Shown here: positions 1-9,191 of the stretch, piece after piece
How positions within the stretch are numbered: position 1 is the first letter of the stretch
How the letters are laid out: the number at the start of each line of letters is the position of its first letter
DNA from: Monoglobus pectinilyticus
Lineage (GTDB): Bacteria > Bacillota > Clostridia > Monoglobales > Monoglobaceae
Direction: 5' to 3'
Length of the DNA stretch: 64,000 bases
NCBI RefSeq assembly: GCF_002874775.1
Contig: NZ_CP020991.1
Coordinates: 62,001 to 126,000, forward strand
The notes under the pieces: model-generated
Databases searched by the model: none
What the model saw: the letters and a program-made list of their open reading frames with translations, nothing else
What the model was told of the DNA's origin: nothing
Translations under genes and position numbers: made by a program

Positions 1-1
1 A

Positions 2-490
2 GGTTCTGAATTTGTTATTTATTTACCTCTTCAAAAAGCAGAAAATGCGAAGCTTAATGAAAAACAAGATAAAAATATTTTTGAACAAAAGAAAGAGGAG
101 CTTATGAATCTTTGTGAGGTTCATATCCTTTTAGCTGAAGATAATGAAATAAACGCAGAAATTATTACTTTTTTATTGCAAAAATGCGGTGCTGAAGTAG
201 ATTTAGCTATCAATGGAGAAGAGGCAGTGAAAAAATTTGCTGAATCAGCTGTTGGAAGTTATGATTTGATTTTGATGGATATTCAAATGCCTATAATGAA
301 CGGTTTGGAAGCAAGCAAATTAATAAGAGCAATGGAGCGGCCGGATGCGAAAGATATTTTAATAGTGGGAGTCTCGGCAAATGCGTTTAGTGAAGATGTT
401 CAAAAAGCTAAACAGAATGGAATGAATGAATATATATCCAAACCTATAGATATGTCGAAATTGTTTGAGGCTATTAAAAAGTATTTATAA
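2..490 (+). CDS. Hybrid sensor histidine kinase, C-terminal part (5' end outside window)
   Basis: The reading frame is open from base 2, so the gene begins upstream of the window. The first residues, GSEFVIYLPL, match the end of a histidine-kinase ATPase domain. A linker of about 25 residues leads into a complete receiver domain. The receiver has the acidic pair in LLAEDNEIN, the phosphoacceptor Asp in LILMDIQMPIMNG (codon 278-280), and the conserved Lys in YISKPID near the end. ATPase domain plus C-terminal receiver is the hybrid-kinase arrangement, so phosphate would pass from a His in the missing part to this Asp. The ATG at 104 is internal and should not be taken as the start of a separate response regulator. 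The sensed signal and partner cannot be seen. Confidence 0.85.
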   Translation, partial: GSEFVIYLPLQKAENAKLNEKQDKNIFEQKKEELMNLCEVHILLAEDNEINAEIITFLLQKCGAEVDLAINGEEAVKKFAESAVGSYDLILMDIQMPIMNGLEASKLIRAMERPDAKDILIVGVSANAFSEDVQKAKQNGMNEYISKPIDMSKLFEAIKKYL

Positions 491-890
491 TTATATATAA
501 CTAGAATAAGGTTTAACTAAAAAATATTTGAAATATATACTTTCTTTTAATGTGGCATTTTGTTCTTTTATAGAAAAAATAATTTATATTTTAATAATGA
601 CAGTTGAAGATATTACCGGTTTTAAAAGTTGATAAATTTGGTGAGAGTGAACAATAAAAAGCTCTGTAGACAATAAATTCTCATTATTTATATAATAAAA
701 TCATAATTTGGTTATATTCAACTTATGATTTGTAAAAAATCCGGCAATCCGGACAATTAAGTTAGCGTGCTGCCTTGATTATTTCACAAAGAACCTAAAA
801 TTTGTTAAGCATGTTTTTATAACTGCAGAAATACAAAAGAGGTTATGTTGATGAGATAGATTAAAAAGTGCATAATATAAATAGAATAAA
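491..890. other. Intergenic region without a recognisable gene
   Basis: No coding frame of convincing length or composition lies between the kinase stop and the tRNA terminator. A 9-bp inverted repeat (arms 698-706 and 723-731, aaatcataa) is present but has no U-tract on either side. Nothing else is assigned. Confidence 0.5.
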
Positions 891-924
891 AAGTAGCGGG
901 ATAGCATGTGCTATCCCGCTACTT
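891..924 (-). terminator. Intrinsic terminator of the tRNA operon
   Basis: A perfect inverted repeat with 16-bp arms (aagtagcgggatagca) and a 2-base centre. Read on the minus strand the stem is followed by a T-rich tract (from + 881-890). It lies about 70 bases downstream of tRNA-Glu, as expected for the end of the two-tRNA transcript. Confidence 0.85.
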
Positions 925-991
925 TCTGGTAAACTTAAAGTATAAGTAATACCGATTCAAAAATCAATACATTTTTGAATATCAAACCATT

Positions 992-1066
992 TGGTGACTC
1001 CTAGGGGATTTGAACCCCTGTAGCCGGCGTGAGAGGCCGGAGTCTTAACCACTTGACCAAGGAGCC
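992..1066 (-). tRNA. tRNA-Glu (anticodon CTC)
   Basis: The minus strand folds as a cloverleaf. The acceptor stem GGCTCCT pairs with AGGAGTC (one G-T pair). The anticodon stem CCGGC/GCCGG closes the loop CTCTCAC, giving anticodon CTC. The T arm is GGGG-TTCAAAT-CCCC. The 3' CCA is genomically encoded (992-994 on the plus strand read tgg). It follows tRNA-Met by three bases. Confidence 0.93.
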
Positions 1067-1069
1067 ATA

Positions 1070-1146
1070 TGGTAGCGGTAACTGGATTTGAACCAGTGAC
1101 ACTACGGGTATGAACCGTATGCTCTAGCCAACTGAGCTATACCGCC
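1070..1146 (-). tRNA. tRNA-Met (anticodon CAT, elongator type)
   Basis: The cloverleaf has acceptor stem GGCGGTA/TACCGCT, anticodon stem TACGG/CCGTA around loop TTCATAC (anticodon CAT), a TTCAAAT T loop and encoded CCA. The 1-72 pair is G-U, not the C-A mismatch of initiator tRNA, and the anticodon stem lacks the three G-C pairs of an initiator. The body closely resembles the Bacillus elongator tRNA-Met rather than the lysidine-modified tRNA-Ile, so elongator Met is favoured. Confidence 0.9.
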
Positions 1147-1185
1147 AAATACTGTTATTCCTTCAATTTGCGAACAACAGTTGAT

Positions 1186-1214
1186 ATTATATCAGAGAAA
1201 ATAATATATGTCAA
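1186..1214 (-). promoter_or_regulatory. Consensus sigma-A promoter of the tRNA operon
   Basis: On the minus strand TTGACA (1209-1214) and TATAAT (1186-1191) are separated by exactly 17 bases. Transcription would start about 30 bases upstream of tRNA-Met. Both hexamers are perfect, typical of stable-RNA promoters. Confidence 0.9.
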
Positions 1215-1339
1215 CACTTTTTTTAAAAATTTATAAAAAATTTTTTAATGCGGCTTTTTAATCTTTTACAGGCTATTTATTAGTTTTTAAATTTTCTTTT
1301 TTTATGTATATCAATTCTTAAAAAAGAAATAATATTAAT

Positions 1340-1747
1340 ATGCTGATACGATATATTATATATGGCTTGCTCGGAATGAATATGGAAATCTTCTGGACCA
1401 GCCTTTCGGGAATAAAAAGCGGTTCTCATAATTTAATCGGCCATACTTCTATATGGATGTTTTTTATATATGGTCTTGCTGTGGTCATTATGGAACCAAT
1501 TCATAATTTAATTGCTGACCAAAATTGGTTTCTAAGAGGTTGTGTTTGGGCTTCGGTAATTTTTGTCATAGAATTTACTACCGGAGGTATTTTGAGATTG
1601 TTTCAAATTGAGCCTTGGCATTATACCGGTGAATTTTCTATCATGGGGCTTATTCGAATAGATTATGCGCCTGCCTGGTTTGCCGTCGGCTTACTGTTCG
1701 AACGTATTCATACTTTGCTTTTAAATTATAATATTGGGCTGAAATAG
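1340..1747 (+). CDS. Small membrane protein of the putative ABC-transporter type IV (CmpB, PF06541) family
   Basis: This 135-residue protein is mostly hydrophobic with about four membrane segments. It carries the family pattern: an E.FWTSL segment near the N-terminus, then TSIWMFFIYGLAVVIMEPIH, a FVIEFTTGG segment, PWHYTGEF and IRIDYAPAWFAVGLLFE. The family is annotated as an ABC-transporter-related membrane domain, but no ATPase partner is adjacent and the function is not known. The ATG at 1340 has only a weak ribosome-binding site, but an internal start would remove the first membrane segment. It converges on sigE with a 9-base gap and no clear terminator between them. Confidence 0.75.
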   Translation: MLIRYIIYGLLGMNMEIFWTSLSGIKSGSHNLIGHTSIWMFFIYGLAVVIMEPIHNLIADQNWFLRGCVWASVIFVIEFTTGGILRLFQIEPWHYTGEFSIMGLIRIDYAPAWFAVGLLFERIHTLLLNYNIGLK

Positions 1748-1756
1748 GTGATTGAA

Positions 1757-2485
1757 TTAACTGTTTATCATTTTGTTCATATCTTTTCTCAGCCTTTTTA
1801 TAATTCTTTTTTCAAGTCTTGAAATATATGATTGCGAAATACCAAGAAGGTCTGCTACTTCTTTTTGTGTCATTTCATCGCCGTTATTGTTTATTCCAAA
1901 TCTTAATTCAACAATATTTCTTTCTCGGCCTGAAAGTTTTTCCATTGCAAGATAAAGCAGTTCTCTATCTGTTTCGTCTTCAATGTTTTTTTGGGTTACG
2001 TCATTATCAGTTCCCAATATATCAGAAAGTAAAAGTTCGTTTCCGTCCCAATCTACGTTTAGCGGTTCGTCAATTGATACTTCTATTCTGTTATTATTGT
2101 TTTTTCTTAAATACATTAATATTTCATTTTCTATACATCTTGAAGCATATGTAGCGAGTTTTATATTTTTTTCTGGCTTAAATGTATTTATTGCCTTAAT
2201 TAGTCCGATGGTTCCGATTGAGATTAAGTCTTCAATACCTATACCGGTACTGTCAAATCGTTTTGCTATATATACTACCAATCTCAAATTGTGCTCAATT
2301 AATATTTGTCTTGCCTTGTCGGAATAGTCAGGATTTCCAAGTCTCGATGTCCACCATTGTTCATCTTCTTTATTCAGCGGAGGAGGCAGAGTGTCGCTTC
2401 CTCCTACGTAGAAAACTTTGCCATCCTTTTTTGAAACAAAGTTTAGATAAAGCTGTTTTAAGTACTTTTTTAGTTTTTGGTACAT
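1757..2485 (-). CDS. sigE: RNA polymerase sporulation sigma factor SigE (pro-sigma-E)
   Basis: Mother-cell sigma factor of early sporulation, made as an inactive precursor. The 242-residue product begins [15 protein letters not shown], a basic amphipathic pro-sequence, followed by the processing-site region [14 protein letters not shown]. Regions 2 and 4 are very strongly conserved ([47 protein letters not shown]). The start at 2485 is chosen because a strong GGGGGAAG site lies just upstream and the product then has the usual length; the frame is open further upstream. The gene overlaps the end of spoIIGA, which encodes its processing protease, by 116 nt. sigG, often the next gene in clostridia, is not here. 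Confidence 0.96.
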   Translation of the reverse strand: MYQKLKKYLKQLYLNFVSKKDGKVFYVGGSDTLPPPLNKEDEQWWTSRLGNPDYSDKARQILIEHNLRLVVYIAKRFDSTGIGIEDLISIGTIGLIKAINTFKPEKNIKLATYASRCIENEILMYLRKNNNNRIEVSIDEPLNVDWDGNELLLSDILGTDNDVTQKNIEDETDRELLYLAMEKLSGRERNIVELRFGINNNGDEMTQKEVADLLGISQSYISRLEKRIIKRLRKDMNKMINS

Positions 2486-3347
2486 TATTCTTCCCCCTGA
2501 AGATATATTTATTATTTTTTTCTGTAAAGGCGTCCGGGCTTGCAATTGCATTATACAGACCATCGCTGCAAAACTCTGTATTTACGAACCCAACATAGCA
2601 ATTTTTTTTGTCAAAATAATATTTTCCATATTTTGTTGTTATATGTTCGGGTTCAAATACCGGTATTAAGTTATCATTATTTTTGGATACAGTAGATATT
2701 TTAACCAGCCTATATTTTATATGTTCGTTTTCTAAAAATGTATATGAGTTTTTTTCGCCGCCGATTAAAATAACAGGTTTTCCGCTTAGCGGTTCAATTA
2801 GCTCACATCCTGTGTCCATTAAAATATTTAGTTTGTATTTTTTATTCATCAATATCAATTCAGCGCTTTGTATTATTTTATTTCGGCTTAGGTTTCTGCT
2901 GCATATTTTTATAAAAGCGAGAATAATCAAATAGGCAGCTATAACTAATGATATAAGAGTTGTAATGTTTAAGTCCAAGTATGGTACCCCGTTTGAGATT
3001 ATAGATGTATCTTTTATAGAAATTTGATATGCTATAAAATAAACAAATCCCGAAAACAATAATGATACTATAAAGAATACCAAAGTATGTTTAATCAGTT
3101 TAATAAAAGTGTTGCACTTATAAAATATCATTACGAATAAAACAGTAAATAATATTCGGCCTAATAAAGTATATAACAAATATGTATGCGGAAAAAACAT
3201 AATTACAGAATATAGAGCTGATATTGCTGAACCTAGTGCCAGTCTCAATATCGTGGTTCTAAATCTAATAATTATGCTTGCTGCAAAAATTATTAAAGAG
3301 TTAATCAAAAAATTGCTTAAATATAAAGTATCTATGTATATGGTCAA
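2370..3347 (-). CDS. spoIIGA: Sigma-E processing peptidase SpoIIGA
   Basis: Membrane-embedded aspartic protease that cleaves the pro-sequence from pro-sigma-E after engulfment-stage signalling from the forespore. About five hydrophobic segments fill residues 1-148. A cytoplasmic protease domain follows with the catalytic motif [16 protein letters not shown] (D178-T-G), the single Asp half-site of this family. Translation starts at TTG (3345-3347) with GGTGA seven bases upstream. The usual family end (NAIASPDAF) is followed by a basic tail of about 45 residues that runs into the sigE coding region. The tail is either real or the result of a displaced stop codon. Co-transcription with sigE matches the known spoIIG operon. 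Confidence 0.93.
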   Translation of the reverse strand: MTIYIDTLYLSNFLINSLIIFAASIIIRFRTTILRLALGSAISALYSVIMFFPHTYLLYTLLGRILFTVLFVMIFYKCNTFIKLIKHTLVFFIVSLLFSGFVYFIAYQISIKDTSIISNGVPYLDLNITTLISLVIAAYLIILAFIKICSRNLSRNKIIQSAELILMNKKYKLNILMDTGCELIEPLSGKPVILIGGEKNSYTFLENEHIKYRLVKISTVSKNNDNLIPVFEPEHITTKYGKYYFDKKNCYVGFVNTEFCSDGLYNAIASPDAFTEKNNKYIFRGKNNVPKTKKVLKTALSKLCFKKGWQSFLRRRKRHSASSAE

Positions 3348-3513
3348 TTATATCACCAAAGATATTATAGAGCAGTTTTTGAAAAAAATATGTCAGAATG
3401 GGGGAAAAATAAAAATAAATTAATTGCTGTGAAGTAACTTCGCATTTTAATGTTAAAACAATAAAATAACAAATATTTATAGTATATAGATAAAAATTTT
3501 TTAATTTTGTGTC

Positions 3514-3542
3514 TTGAATTCCATATTGTTATATGATACAAT
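3514..3542 (+). promoter_or_regulatory. Promoter of ilvE
   Basis: TTGAAT (3514-3519), a 17-base spacer and TACAAT (3537-3542) preceded by TG one base away (extended -10). The predicted start near 3549 leaves a leader of about 70 bases before ilvE. Confidence 0.7.
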
Positions 3543-3621
3543 AAAAAAGTTAAATACATATATTTAGAAAATAATATTAAATTTTTTTAATGTAATCTTT
3601 AATAAGGGAAGGTTGATAAAA

Positions 3622-4686
3622 GTGGAAATCACTATAAACAAAACGCAAAATCCTAAGGCAAAGCCTGATATGAGTAATTTGCCGTTTGGAAAGTATTTTT
3701 CAGATCATATGTTCATTATGGACTATGACGAAGGAAAGGGCTGGCATGATCCGAGAATTGTCCCATATGGACCAATTGAACTTGACCCGTCTGCTATGGT
3801 TTTCCACTATGCACAAGAGGTATTTGAAGGTTTAAAAGCATATAAATCTTCTGATGGACATGTTCGTTTGTTTAGACCGGACAAAAATTTTGCCAGACTA
3901 AATGTTTCTAATGAAAGACTGGCAATTCCGCAAATTGATGAAGCTTTATGTCTTGAAGGTTTAAAAAAGCTTGTAGAATTAGACAAAGAATGGATTCCTG
4001 AGCAGGAAGGCACGTCTTTATATATTAGACCGTTTATTATTGCTACCGATCCATTTTTAGGTGTTAAACCATCCGAGTCATATAAGTTTATGATTATATG
4101 CTCGCCGAGCGGTTTGTATTATCCTGAAGGTTTAGCTCCTGTAAAAATATATGTTGAGGATTCTTATGTTCGTGCGGTTCGCGGCGGAACAGGATTTACT
4201 AAGACTGGCGGTAACTATGCAGGCAGTATTAGAGCTCAGGTTGTTGCTCATGAGAAGGGATATTCTCAGGTTCTTTGGCTTGACGGTGTTGAACAGAAAT
4301 ATATTGAAGAAGTAGGTTCTATGAACATATTCTTTAAAATCAATGGTGAAGTTGTTACTCCTGCTCTAAACGGAAGTATTTTGAGCGGTATAACCAGAAT
4401 GTCTACTATTGAACTTTTGAAGTCTTGGGGAGTTCCGGTATCTGAAAGAAAAATATCAATCCAGGAAGTATCCGACGCTTATGATAACGGTACTCTTGAA
4501 GAGTGTTTCGGAACCGGTACCGCAGCTATTATTTCTCCGGTTGGTGAGCTTAGCTGGGATGATAAAGTTATGTTGATAAATGATAATAAAATCGGAGAGA
4601 TTACTCAAAGAATTTTTGATACAATAACAAATATTCAGACCGGAAAAGAAGAAGATAAAATGGGCTGGGTTTTAAAAGTTGATTAA
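3622..4686 (+). CDS. ilvE: Branched-chain amino acid aminotransferase
   Basis: PLP-dependent fold-type IV transaminase that interconverts Leu, Ile and Val with their 2-oxo acids, using glutamate/2-oxoglutarate. The 354-residue length suits the longer bacterial/eukaryotic IlvE group. The PLP lysine is K194 in [12 protein letters not shown]. Also seen are the substrate loop [14 protein letters not shown] and the phosphate-binding [11 protein letters not shown] use GTG at 3622, nine bases after AAGGGAAGG; an in-frame TTG at 3613 abuts that site and is too close. The gene is monocistronic, with its own promoter and a long hairpin terminator. Confidence 0.96.
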   Translation: MEITINKTQNPKAKPDMSNLPFGKYFSDHMFIMDYDEGKGWHDPRIVPYGPIELDPSAMVFHYAQEVFEGLKAYKSSDGHVRLFRPDKNFARLNVSNERLAIPQIDEALCLEGLKKLVELDKEWIPEQEGTSLYIRPFIIATDPFLGVKPSESYKFMIICSPSGLYYPEGLAPVKIYVEDSYVRAVRGGTGFTKTGGNYAGSIRAQVVAHEKGYSQVLWLDGVEQKYIEEVGSMNIFFKINGEVVTPALNGSILSGITRMSTIELLKSWGVPVSERKISIQEVSDAYDNGTLEECFGTGTAAIISPVGELSWDDKVMLINDNKIGEITQRIFDTITNIQTGKEEDKMGWVLKVD

Positions 4687-4724
4687 ATAATTGATTGGGT
4701 ATTATAATAATATAATTAGGAATG

Positions 4725-4786
4725 CAGGCATCAGTGTCATTTAAATTCAAAATATTTTGATAGAATGACCAATGCCTGTTTTTTTA
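4725..4786 (+). terminator. Terminator of ilvE
   Basis: A long interrupted hairpin: caggcat/atgcctg at the base, gtcatt/aatgac in the middle and the palindrome tcaaaatattttga at the tip, followed by seven T. Confidence 0.85.
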
Positions 4787-4806
4787 TAATTTAAGGGGAT
4801 GAGCTG

Positions 4807-6288
4807 ATGGAGCGCGGAAGTGGAATATTAATGCATATTTCATCTTTCCCTGCAAAATACGGAATAGGTACAATGGGAAAGGAAGCTTTTCAATTTGTTG
4901 ATTTTTTGAAAAAAAGCGGTCAAAAATATTGGCAGATCCTACCTATTGGTCCTACCAGTTTTGGAGACTCACCGTATCAATCATTTTCAACTTTTGCGGG
5001 TAATCCTTATTTTATAGATTTTGATTTGCTGCGCGAAGATGGTTCTTTAAATTTAGAGGATTATTCTGAAATTGATTGGGGAAACAAGCCTGACAGAGTT
5101 GATTATGAAAAAATATTTAAAAGCAGATTTAAGGTTCTTAAGGCTGCATACTCTAGAGACAGAATAAGAAAAAAGGCGGAAATAGATAATTTTAGATTTA
5201 ATCATTCATATTGGATTGAAAATTATTCTTTGTTTATGGCCTTAAAGTTTGATAATAATCTGAAAATGTATCGAAATTGGAATGAGGATATAGTAAAAAG
5301 GACTCCTGAAGCAATTATTAATGCGTATAATGATTTAAATACTGAAATTGATTTTTGGGTATATGTACAGTTTTTATTTTATAAACAATGGTATGCGTTA
5401 AAAGAATATGCTAATATGCAGGGAATAAAAATTATTGGAGATATACCAATTTATGTAGCAGAAGACAGCGCAGACGCCTGGTCTCATAACGAGGTGCTTA
5501 TGCTTGATAGCTGTGGTATTCCAATAAAAGTGGCAGGTTGCCCGCCGGATGGTTACGCACCCAAAGGTCAGCTTTGGGGAAATCCGCTCTATAATTGGGA
5601 CTACCTAGCTTCAACCGGTTATGAATGGTGGATAGAACGTTTAAAAGCGGCTTTGAAAATGTATGATGTTGTTCGTATTGACCATTTTAGAGCTTTTGAC
5701 GCTTTTTATGCAATAGATTATGGAAAACCTGACGCCACTGAGGGAGAGTGGCTTAAAGGTCCCGGAGTTGATTTCTTCAATAGGTTGAAAGAAGCTTTGG
5801 GTGAATCTCCCGCATTAATAGCGGAAGATTTAGGAACTATAACGGATGATGTTAGAGCCTTACTGAAATACAGTGGATTTCCCGGAATGAAAGTTATGCA
5901 GTTTGGCTTTTCTCCGGGAGAAAACAGTGATTATTTACCTCATAATTATAAAAATAATTCTGTTGTATATATCGGCACTCATGATAACGATACTCTAAAA
6001 GGATGGTTTGATTCACAACCTGAAGAAGTTCAAAATTTTGCGGTTAAATATCTTCGTCTGAATAAAGATGAGGGATACAATTGGGGATTTATAAAAAATT
6101 TATTATCAACTGTTGCGAATACAGCAATAGTAACGATGCAGGATATTCTGAACTTAGGAAATGATGCAAGAATGAATACGCCTTCAACACTGGGAGGAAA
6201 TTGGGAGTGGAGATTAAAGTCTATGGATTTGCTTTCAGACTCTCTTTCTTCAAAACTTTTAGAAATTACTAATATTTATTCAAGGTAA
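4807..6288 (+). CDS. malQ: 4-alpha-glucanotransferase (amylomaltase, GH77)
   Basis: Cytoplasmic enzyme that disproportionates malto-oligosaccharides during starch or glycogen breakdown. All GH77 landmarks are present in a 493-residue protein: the N-terminal GSGILMHISSFP, nucleophile D292 in RIDHFRAF, acid/base E340 in LIAEDLGTIT, and third carboxylate D393 in THDNDT. FGDSPYQSFSTFAGNP, also typical, lies near residue 60. The ATG at 4807 follows an AAGGGG site. No other maltose gene is nearby; flanking terminators make it a single-gene unit. Confidence 0.96.
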   Translation: MERGSGILMHISSFPAKYGIGTMGKEAFQFVDFLKKSGQKYWQILPIGPTSFGDSPYQSFSTFAGNPYFIDFDLLREDGSLNLEDYSEIDWGNKPDRVDYEKIFKSRFKVLKAAYSRDRIRKKAEIDNFRFNHSYWIENYSLFMALKFDNNLKMYRNWNEDIVKRTPEAIINAYNDLNTEIDFWVYVQFLFYKQWYALKEYANMQGIKIIGDIPIYVAEDSADAWSHNEVLMLDSCGIPIKVAGCPPDGYAPKGQLWGNPLYNWDYLASTGYEWWIERLKAALKMYDVVRIDHFRAFDAFYAIDYGKPDATEGEWLKGPGVDFFNRLKEALGESPALIAEDLGTITDDVRALLKYSGFPGMKVMQFGFSPGENSDYLPHNYKNNSVVYIGTHDNDTLKGWFDSQPEEVQNFAVKYLRLNKDEGYNWGFIKNLLSTVANTAIVTMQDILNLGNDARMNTPSTLGGNWEWRLKSMDLLSDSLSSKLLEITNIYSR

Positions 6289-6302
6289 GTTATATTTTGT
6301 TT

Positions 6303-6334
6303 GGTTCGCCTGGAAAATTTGGGCGAACCTTTTT
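6303..6334 (+). terminator. Terminator of malQ
   Basis: Arms ggttcgcc (6303-6310) and ggcgaacc (6322-6329) followed by five T starting at 6330. Confidence 0.88.
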
Positions 6335-6382
6335 ATTTAGAATAATTTTATAAATTATATTATTATAATTTTGTTAACCTAC

Positions 6383-6411
6383 TTGAAGTTTAAGCTTTTA
6401 TTTGCTATAAT
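6383..6411 (+). promoter_or_regulatory. Promoter of the SASA-family esterase gene
   Basis: TTGAAG (6383-6388), 17-base spacer, TATAAT (6406-6411) with TG one base before the -10 (extended -10). Confidence 0.7.
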
Positions 6412-6454
6412 AAGTTTCAAAATTAAGAAAAATGTCTGATTAGGGCGTGTTTAA

Positions 6455-8848
6455 ATGGGCAAAAAAAATATTGAATCAAACAAAGGAAAAAGCAAACGAA
6501 TATGGATTTATTCTATTATTGGCGTGCTGTTGGTTTTGACTGGAGTTTTTTTATTAAGTGAATCTCAATTTGACGTAAATCAAATTCCTAATTTGTTTTC
6601 AGAGATGAAAAATATGCTGTTTGATAAAACAGAGAATAAAGTTCAAATTGCCGAGGAAATGCCTGCGGCTAAAATTAAGGTGTATTCAGAACAAACATCG
6701 GTTGTTGAGCCTGACAAAATAACTCCGTCTAATCTAAAGAGTGCTGATGGAACTTATAATGCTGAAGGCGGAGCTAATAATCTTTATGACGGAGATATTT
6801 CTACATGCTCAGGAAGTTCCAGTTCTTGGGCAACTCTAGATGCTGGAGAGTTAAAAACTCTTTCATATATAAGATATATACCAAACACTTCATCGCAAAT
6901 CATGGGCAATACATGCGTCGGAACTAAATTTTTGGCTTCTAAGGATAATAAATATTTTGTTGAGCTGGGAACAGTTAATCCTGACGTTAACGGTGATATA
7001 AATTTAGATTGGCATACACTTGAGTTCAGCGGTTATGGAGAATACAGATATTTTAAAGTTGAGCTTTCTCCGTATGCGTCTTTTGGAGAAATTGAATGGG
7101 TAAGTGATACTGGTATAATCGCAGATGAAAATGATAAAACTGATTTTAGTTTTATGGCTTTTGACGCTATGGAAGGATTTGAAGGGTATACTGTCTTAAC
7201 TATATATAATAAAGATAAAATATTAAAATGCGTGGAAACTATTGACTCTGATTTTAAGGTGGGTGATTATACAAAACTGGAATTTTCTGATATTCAATTA
7301 GAGCTTGGGGATTACATACGAGTAATAACATATGATAAGCAGGATATGAAAATGGCGGTTGACTTACCTTTGGATTATCGCTTTACGGAGGCGTCTTCAA
7401 ATTTATCGGTTTCAAATATATATAGCGATAATATGATGTTTCAGGCAGATCAGGAACTCGTGGTATCAGGAAAAGGAGTGTGCGGTTCTGAAGTTAAAGC
7501 GGTTATTAGAAACATGGATACGGGACAAGAATTTTCGGGAAGCGATATTGCCAAAGATATTTCCGACTGGGAGATAAATTTAGGAGTTTTTGAAAACGGC
7601 GGAAATTATGAACTTTTTATATCGTCTGAAGATGAAAAGTTAGAATTTAAGAATATAACCTTTGGTGATATATGGGTTTTTGCCGGACAATCTAATATGG
7701 AATTTTATCTGTGCGGAGAAAAAAGCGGAAATGAACTATTAAATACTAAGGAAGGTAAGAAGAAGTCAACTACTGATAAAATCAGAATGATAAATATGTA
7801 TAATATCGGATATATGGGAGCAGCAGGTGAAGTTGAGAATGTTCCGCTAAACGACTGGAACGAATATTGGACAGAACTCACGCCTGACAGAGTTTCTTAT
7901 ATGTCTGCAATAGCATATTATTTTTCCCAGGGAATAAAAGACCGATATGACCGTAATGTAGGAATAATCAGTGTAGCGGTCGGAGATACCGAAATTAATC
8001 AATGGTATCCAAGAGGAGAGAGTTTTGGAAAATTTACAGGTGACAGCGGAAAGCTGTACAATAACCGTATATATCCATTTACTAATCAGAAAATAAAAGG
8101 TATTTTATGGTATCAAGGTGAAGCGGATAATTACAGAACTAATATGAATGCTGAGGAATACAGCGACGCGATGGCCGGATTAATTGATCTGTACAGACAA
8201 AAATGGAGCAGTGAAGATTTGCCGTTTTATTATGTTCAATTAACAAGATATGAAACGAAGGATGCAAGTGAAATTCGAGAAGGGCAGCGCATAGCCCTCC
8301 AAAAAGTGAGAAATAAAAAGAATGTAGGAATGTTTGGTCTGCTTGATATAATCGGACGGTATGACCAAGGAGAAGGATGTGCAAGAACCGATATTCATCC
8401 ATGGCAGAAAGAAGTAGTGGCAGATAGATTTCTTGATTATGTAGGACATGATATATACAAGGATTCAGAAGCCAATACTTCGGGACCTGTATATCAGTCT
8501 AAGCAGAAAATTGATAATACCATAGTTCTGACTTTTAAACATAAAGGGAAGTTAAAAGTTATGGATAAAAGTCAATATGCTGATTCTGTCTGCGAGCAAA
8601 AAATATCAGCTTCATCTACAGATACTAGCATTTTGCATGAATTCTGGATTTCTGATGAGAATGGCAAATTTTATCCGGCAAATGCAAGAATTGAAAATGA
8701 TAAAGTTGTCGTATGGAGCGACAGCGTTTTTAATCCTACAGATGTTATGTATGCTTGGGGAGCGTATCCCGAAATGCCAAATTTAACTGATGATTCAGGA
8801 CTTCCTGCAGTAACTTTTAATACATATAACGGAAGTGAAGTTTTATAG
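6455..8848 (+). CDS. Membrane-anchored sialate O-acetylesterase-like (SASA/SGNH) hydrolase
   Basis: An exported carbohydrate esterase of 797 residues. A single N-terminal hydrophobic segment (about residues 16-36) with a basic front, and no clear cleavage site, suggests a membrane anchor. Residues about 85-220 resemble a discoidin/F5-8C-type carbohydrate-binding module. The catalytic region starts at WVFAGQSNM (nucleophile S413), includes GILWYQGEADN (from W552), and ends with the Asp/His pair in ARTDIHPW (D646, H648). These blocks are those of the PF03629 family, which removes acetyl groups from sialic acids or xylan. The true substrate is not visible. The gene stands alone between terminators. 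Confidence 0.82.
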   Translation: MGKKNIESNKGKSKRIWIYSIIGVLLVLTGVFLLSESQFDVNQIPNLFSEMKNMLFDKTENKVQIAEEMPAAKIKVYSEQTSVVEPDKITPSNLKSADGTYNAEGGANNLYDGDISTCSGSSSSWATLDAGELKTLSYIRYIPNTSSQIMGNTCVGTKFLASKDNKYFVELGTVNPDVNGDINLDWHTLEFSGYGEYRYFKVELSPYASFGEIEWVSDTGIIADENDKTDFSFMAFDAMEGFEGYTVLTIYNKDKILKCVETIDSDFKVGDYTKLEFSDIQLELGDYIRVITYDKQDMKMAVDLPLDYRFTEASSNLSVSNIYSDNMMFQADQELVVSGKGVCGSEVKAVIRNMDTGQEFSGSDIAKDISDWEINLGVFENGGNYELFISSEDEKLEFKNITFGDIWVFAGQSNMEFYLCGEKSGNELLNTKEGKKKSTTDKIRMINMYNIGYMGAAGEVENVPLNDWNEYWTELTPDRVSYMSAIAYYFSQGIKDRYDRNVGIISVAVGDTEINQWYPRGESFGKFTGDSGKLYNNRIYPFTNQKIKGILWYQGEADNYRTNMNAEEYSDAMAGLIDLYRQKWSSEDLPFYYVQLTRYETKDASEIREGQRIALQKVRNKKNVGMFGLLDIIGRYDQGEGCARTDIHPWQKEVVADRFLDYVGHDIYKDSEANTSGPVYQSKQKIDNTIVLTFKHKGKLKVMDKSQYADSVCEQKISASSTDTSILHEFWISDENGKFYPANARIENDKVVVWSDSVFNPTDVMYAWGAYPEMPNLTDDSGLPAVTFNTYNGSEVL

Positions 8849-8883
8849 TGTTTATTTGATAAATATTTTGATTTATTGTTTTG

Positions 8884-8909
8884 ACCCCGCCTAATATATT
8901 AAGCGGGGT
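8884..8909 (+). terminator. Possible terminator after the esterase gene
   Basis: Arms accccgc (8884-8890) and gcggggt (8903-8909) around the palindromic tip taatatatta. The T-tract is poor on both strands, so termination would be inefficient or need another factor. Confidence 0.5.
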
Positions 8910-9009
8910 TAAGTATAGCATGGAATAAAAAAATTACCGGTAAAATTTATAATATGACCAAAAAATTGTCAAAAAATATGGTTTGTTTATAAAATAGTAA
9001 TCTAAATTA

Positions 9010-9038
9010 TTGACATTAAAGTCATTCAAAGGTATAAT
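9010..9038 (+). promoter_or_regulatory. Consensus promoter of the rnf operon
   Basis: Perfect TTGACA (9010-9015), 17-base spacer, perfect TATAAT (9033-9038). The predicted start near 9045 gives a T-rich leader of about 147 bases before rnfC. I see no known riboswitch in it. Confidence 0.88.
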
Positions 9039-9191
9039 AAATAGAATGCTAATTTGAGTTTTTTTGGTCTAAAACATTTTCAGTTTTTATACTGTTTTTT
9101 TGCACTCTGATTCTAAGTATAAAATCTAAAATTTGTGTCTTTTGGCAGTTTATTTTGAAGATGATATTTTGTTACATAGGAGGTATTTAAA

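Noticed and set aside
104-490. A free-standing response regulator starting at ATG 104
   Set aside because: The same frame is open upstream to the window edge and encodes the end of a kinase ATPase domain.
698-731. Terminator of the hybrid kinase gene
   Set aside because: A 9-bp A+T stem with no T-tract on either strand, over 200 bases from the stop codon.
1070-1146. tRNA-Ile with lysidine anticodon in place of tRNA-Met
   Set aside because: The body closely matches Bacillus elongator tRNA-Met, and the acceptor stem starts GGCGG.
2218-2598. Plus-strand open frames opposite sigE and spoIIGA
   Set aside because: They are shadows of two strongly conserved genes, lack ribosome sites and encode low-complexity sequence.
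9045-9191. Attenuator in the T-rich rnf leader
   Set aside because: The only hairpin has a four-base stem (cagt/actg); the T-runs are explained by base composition.
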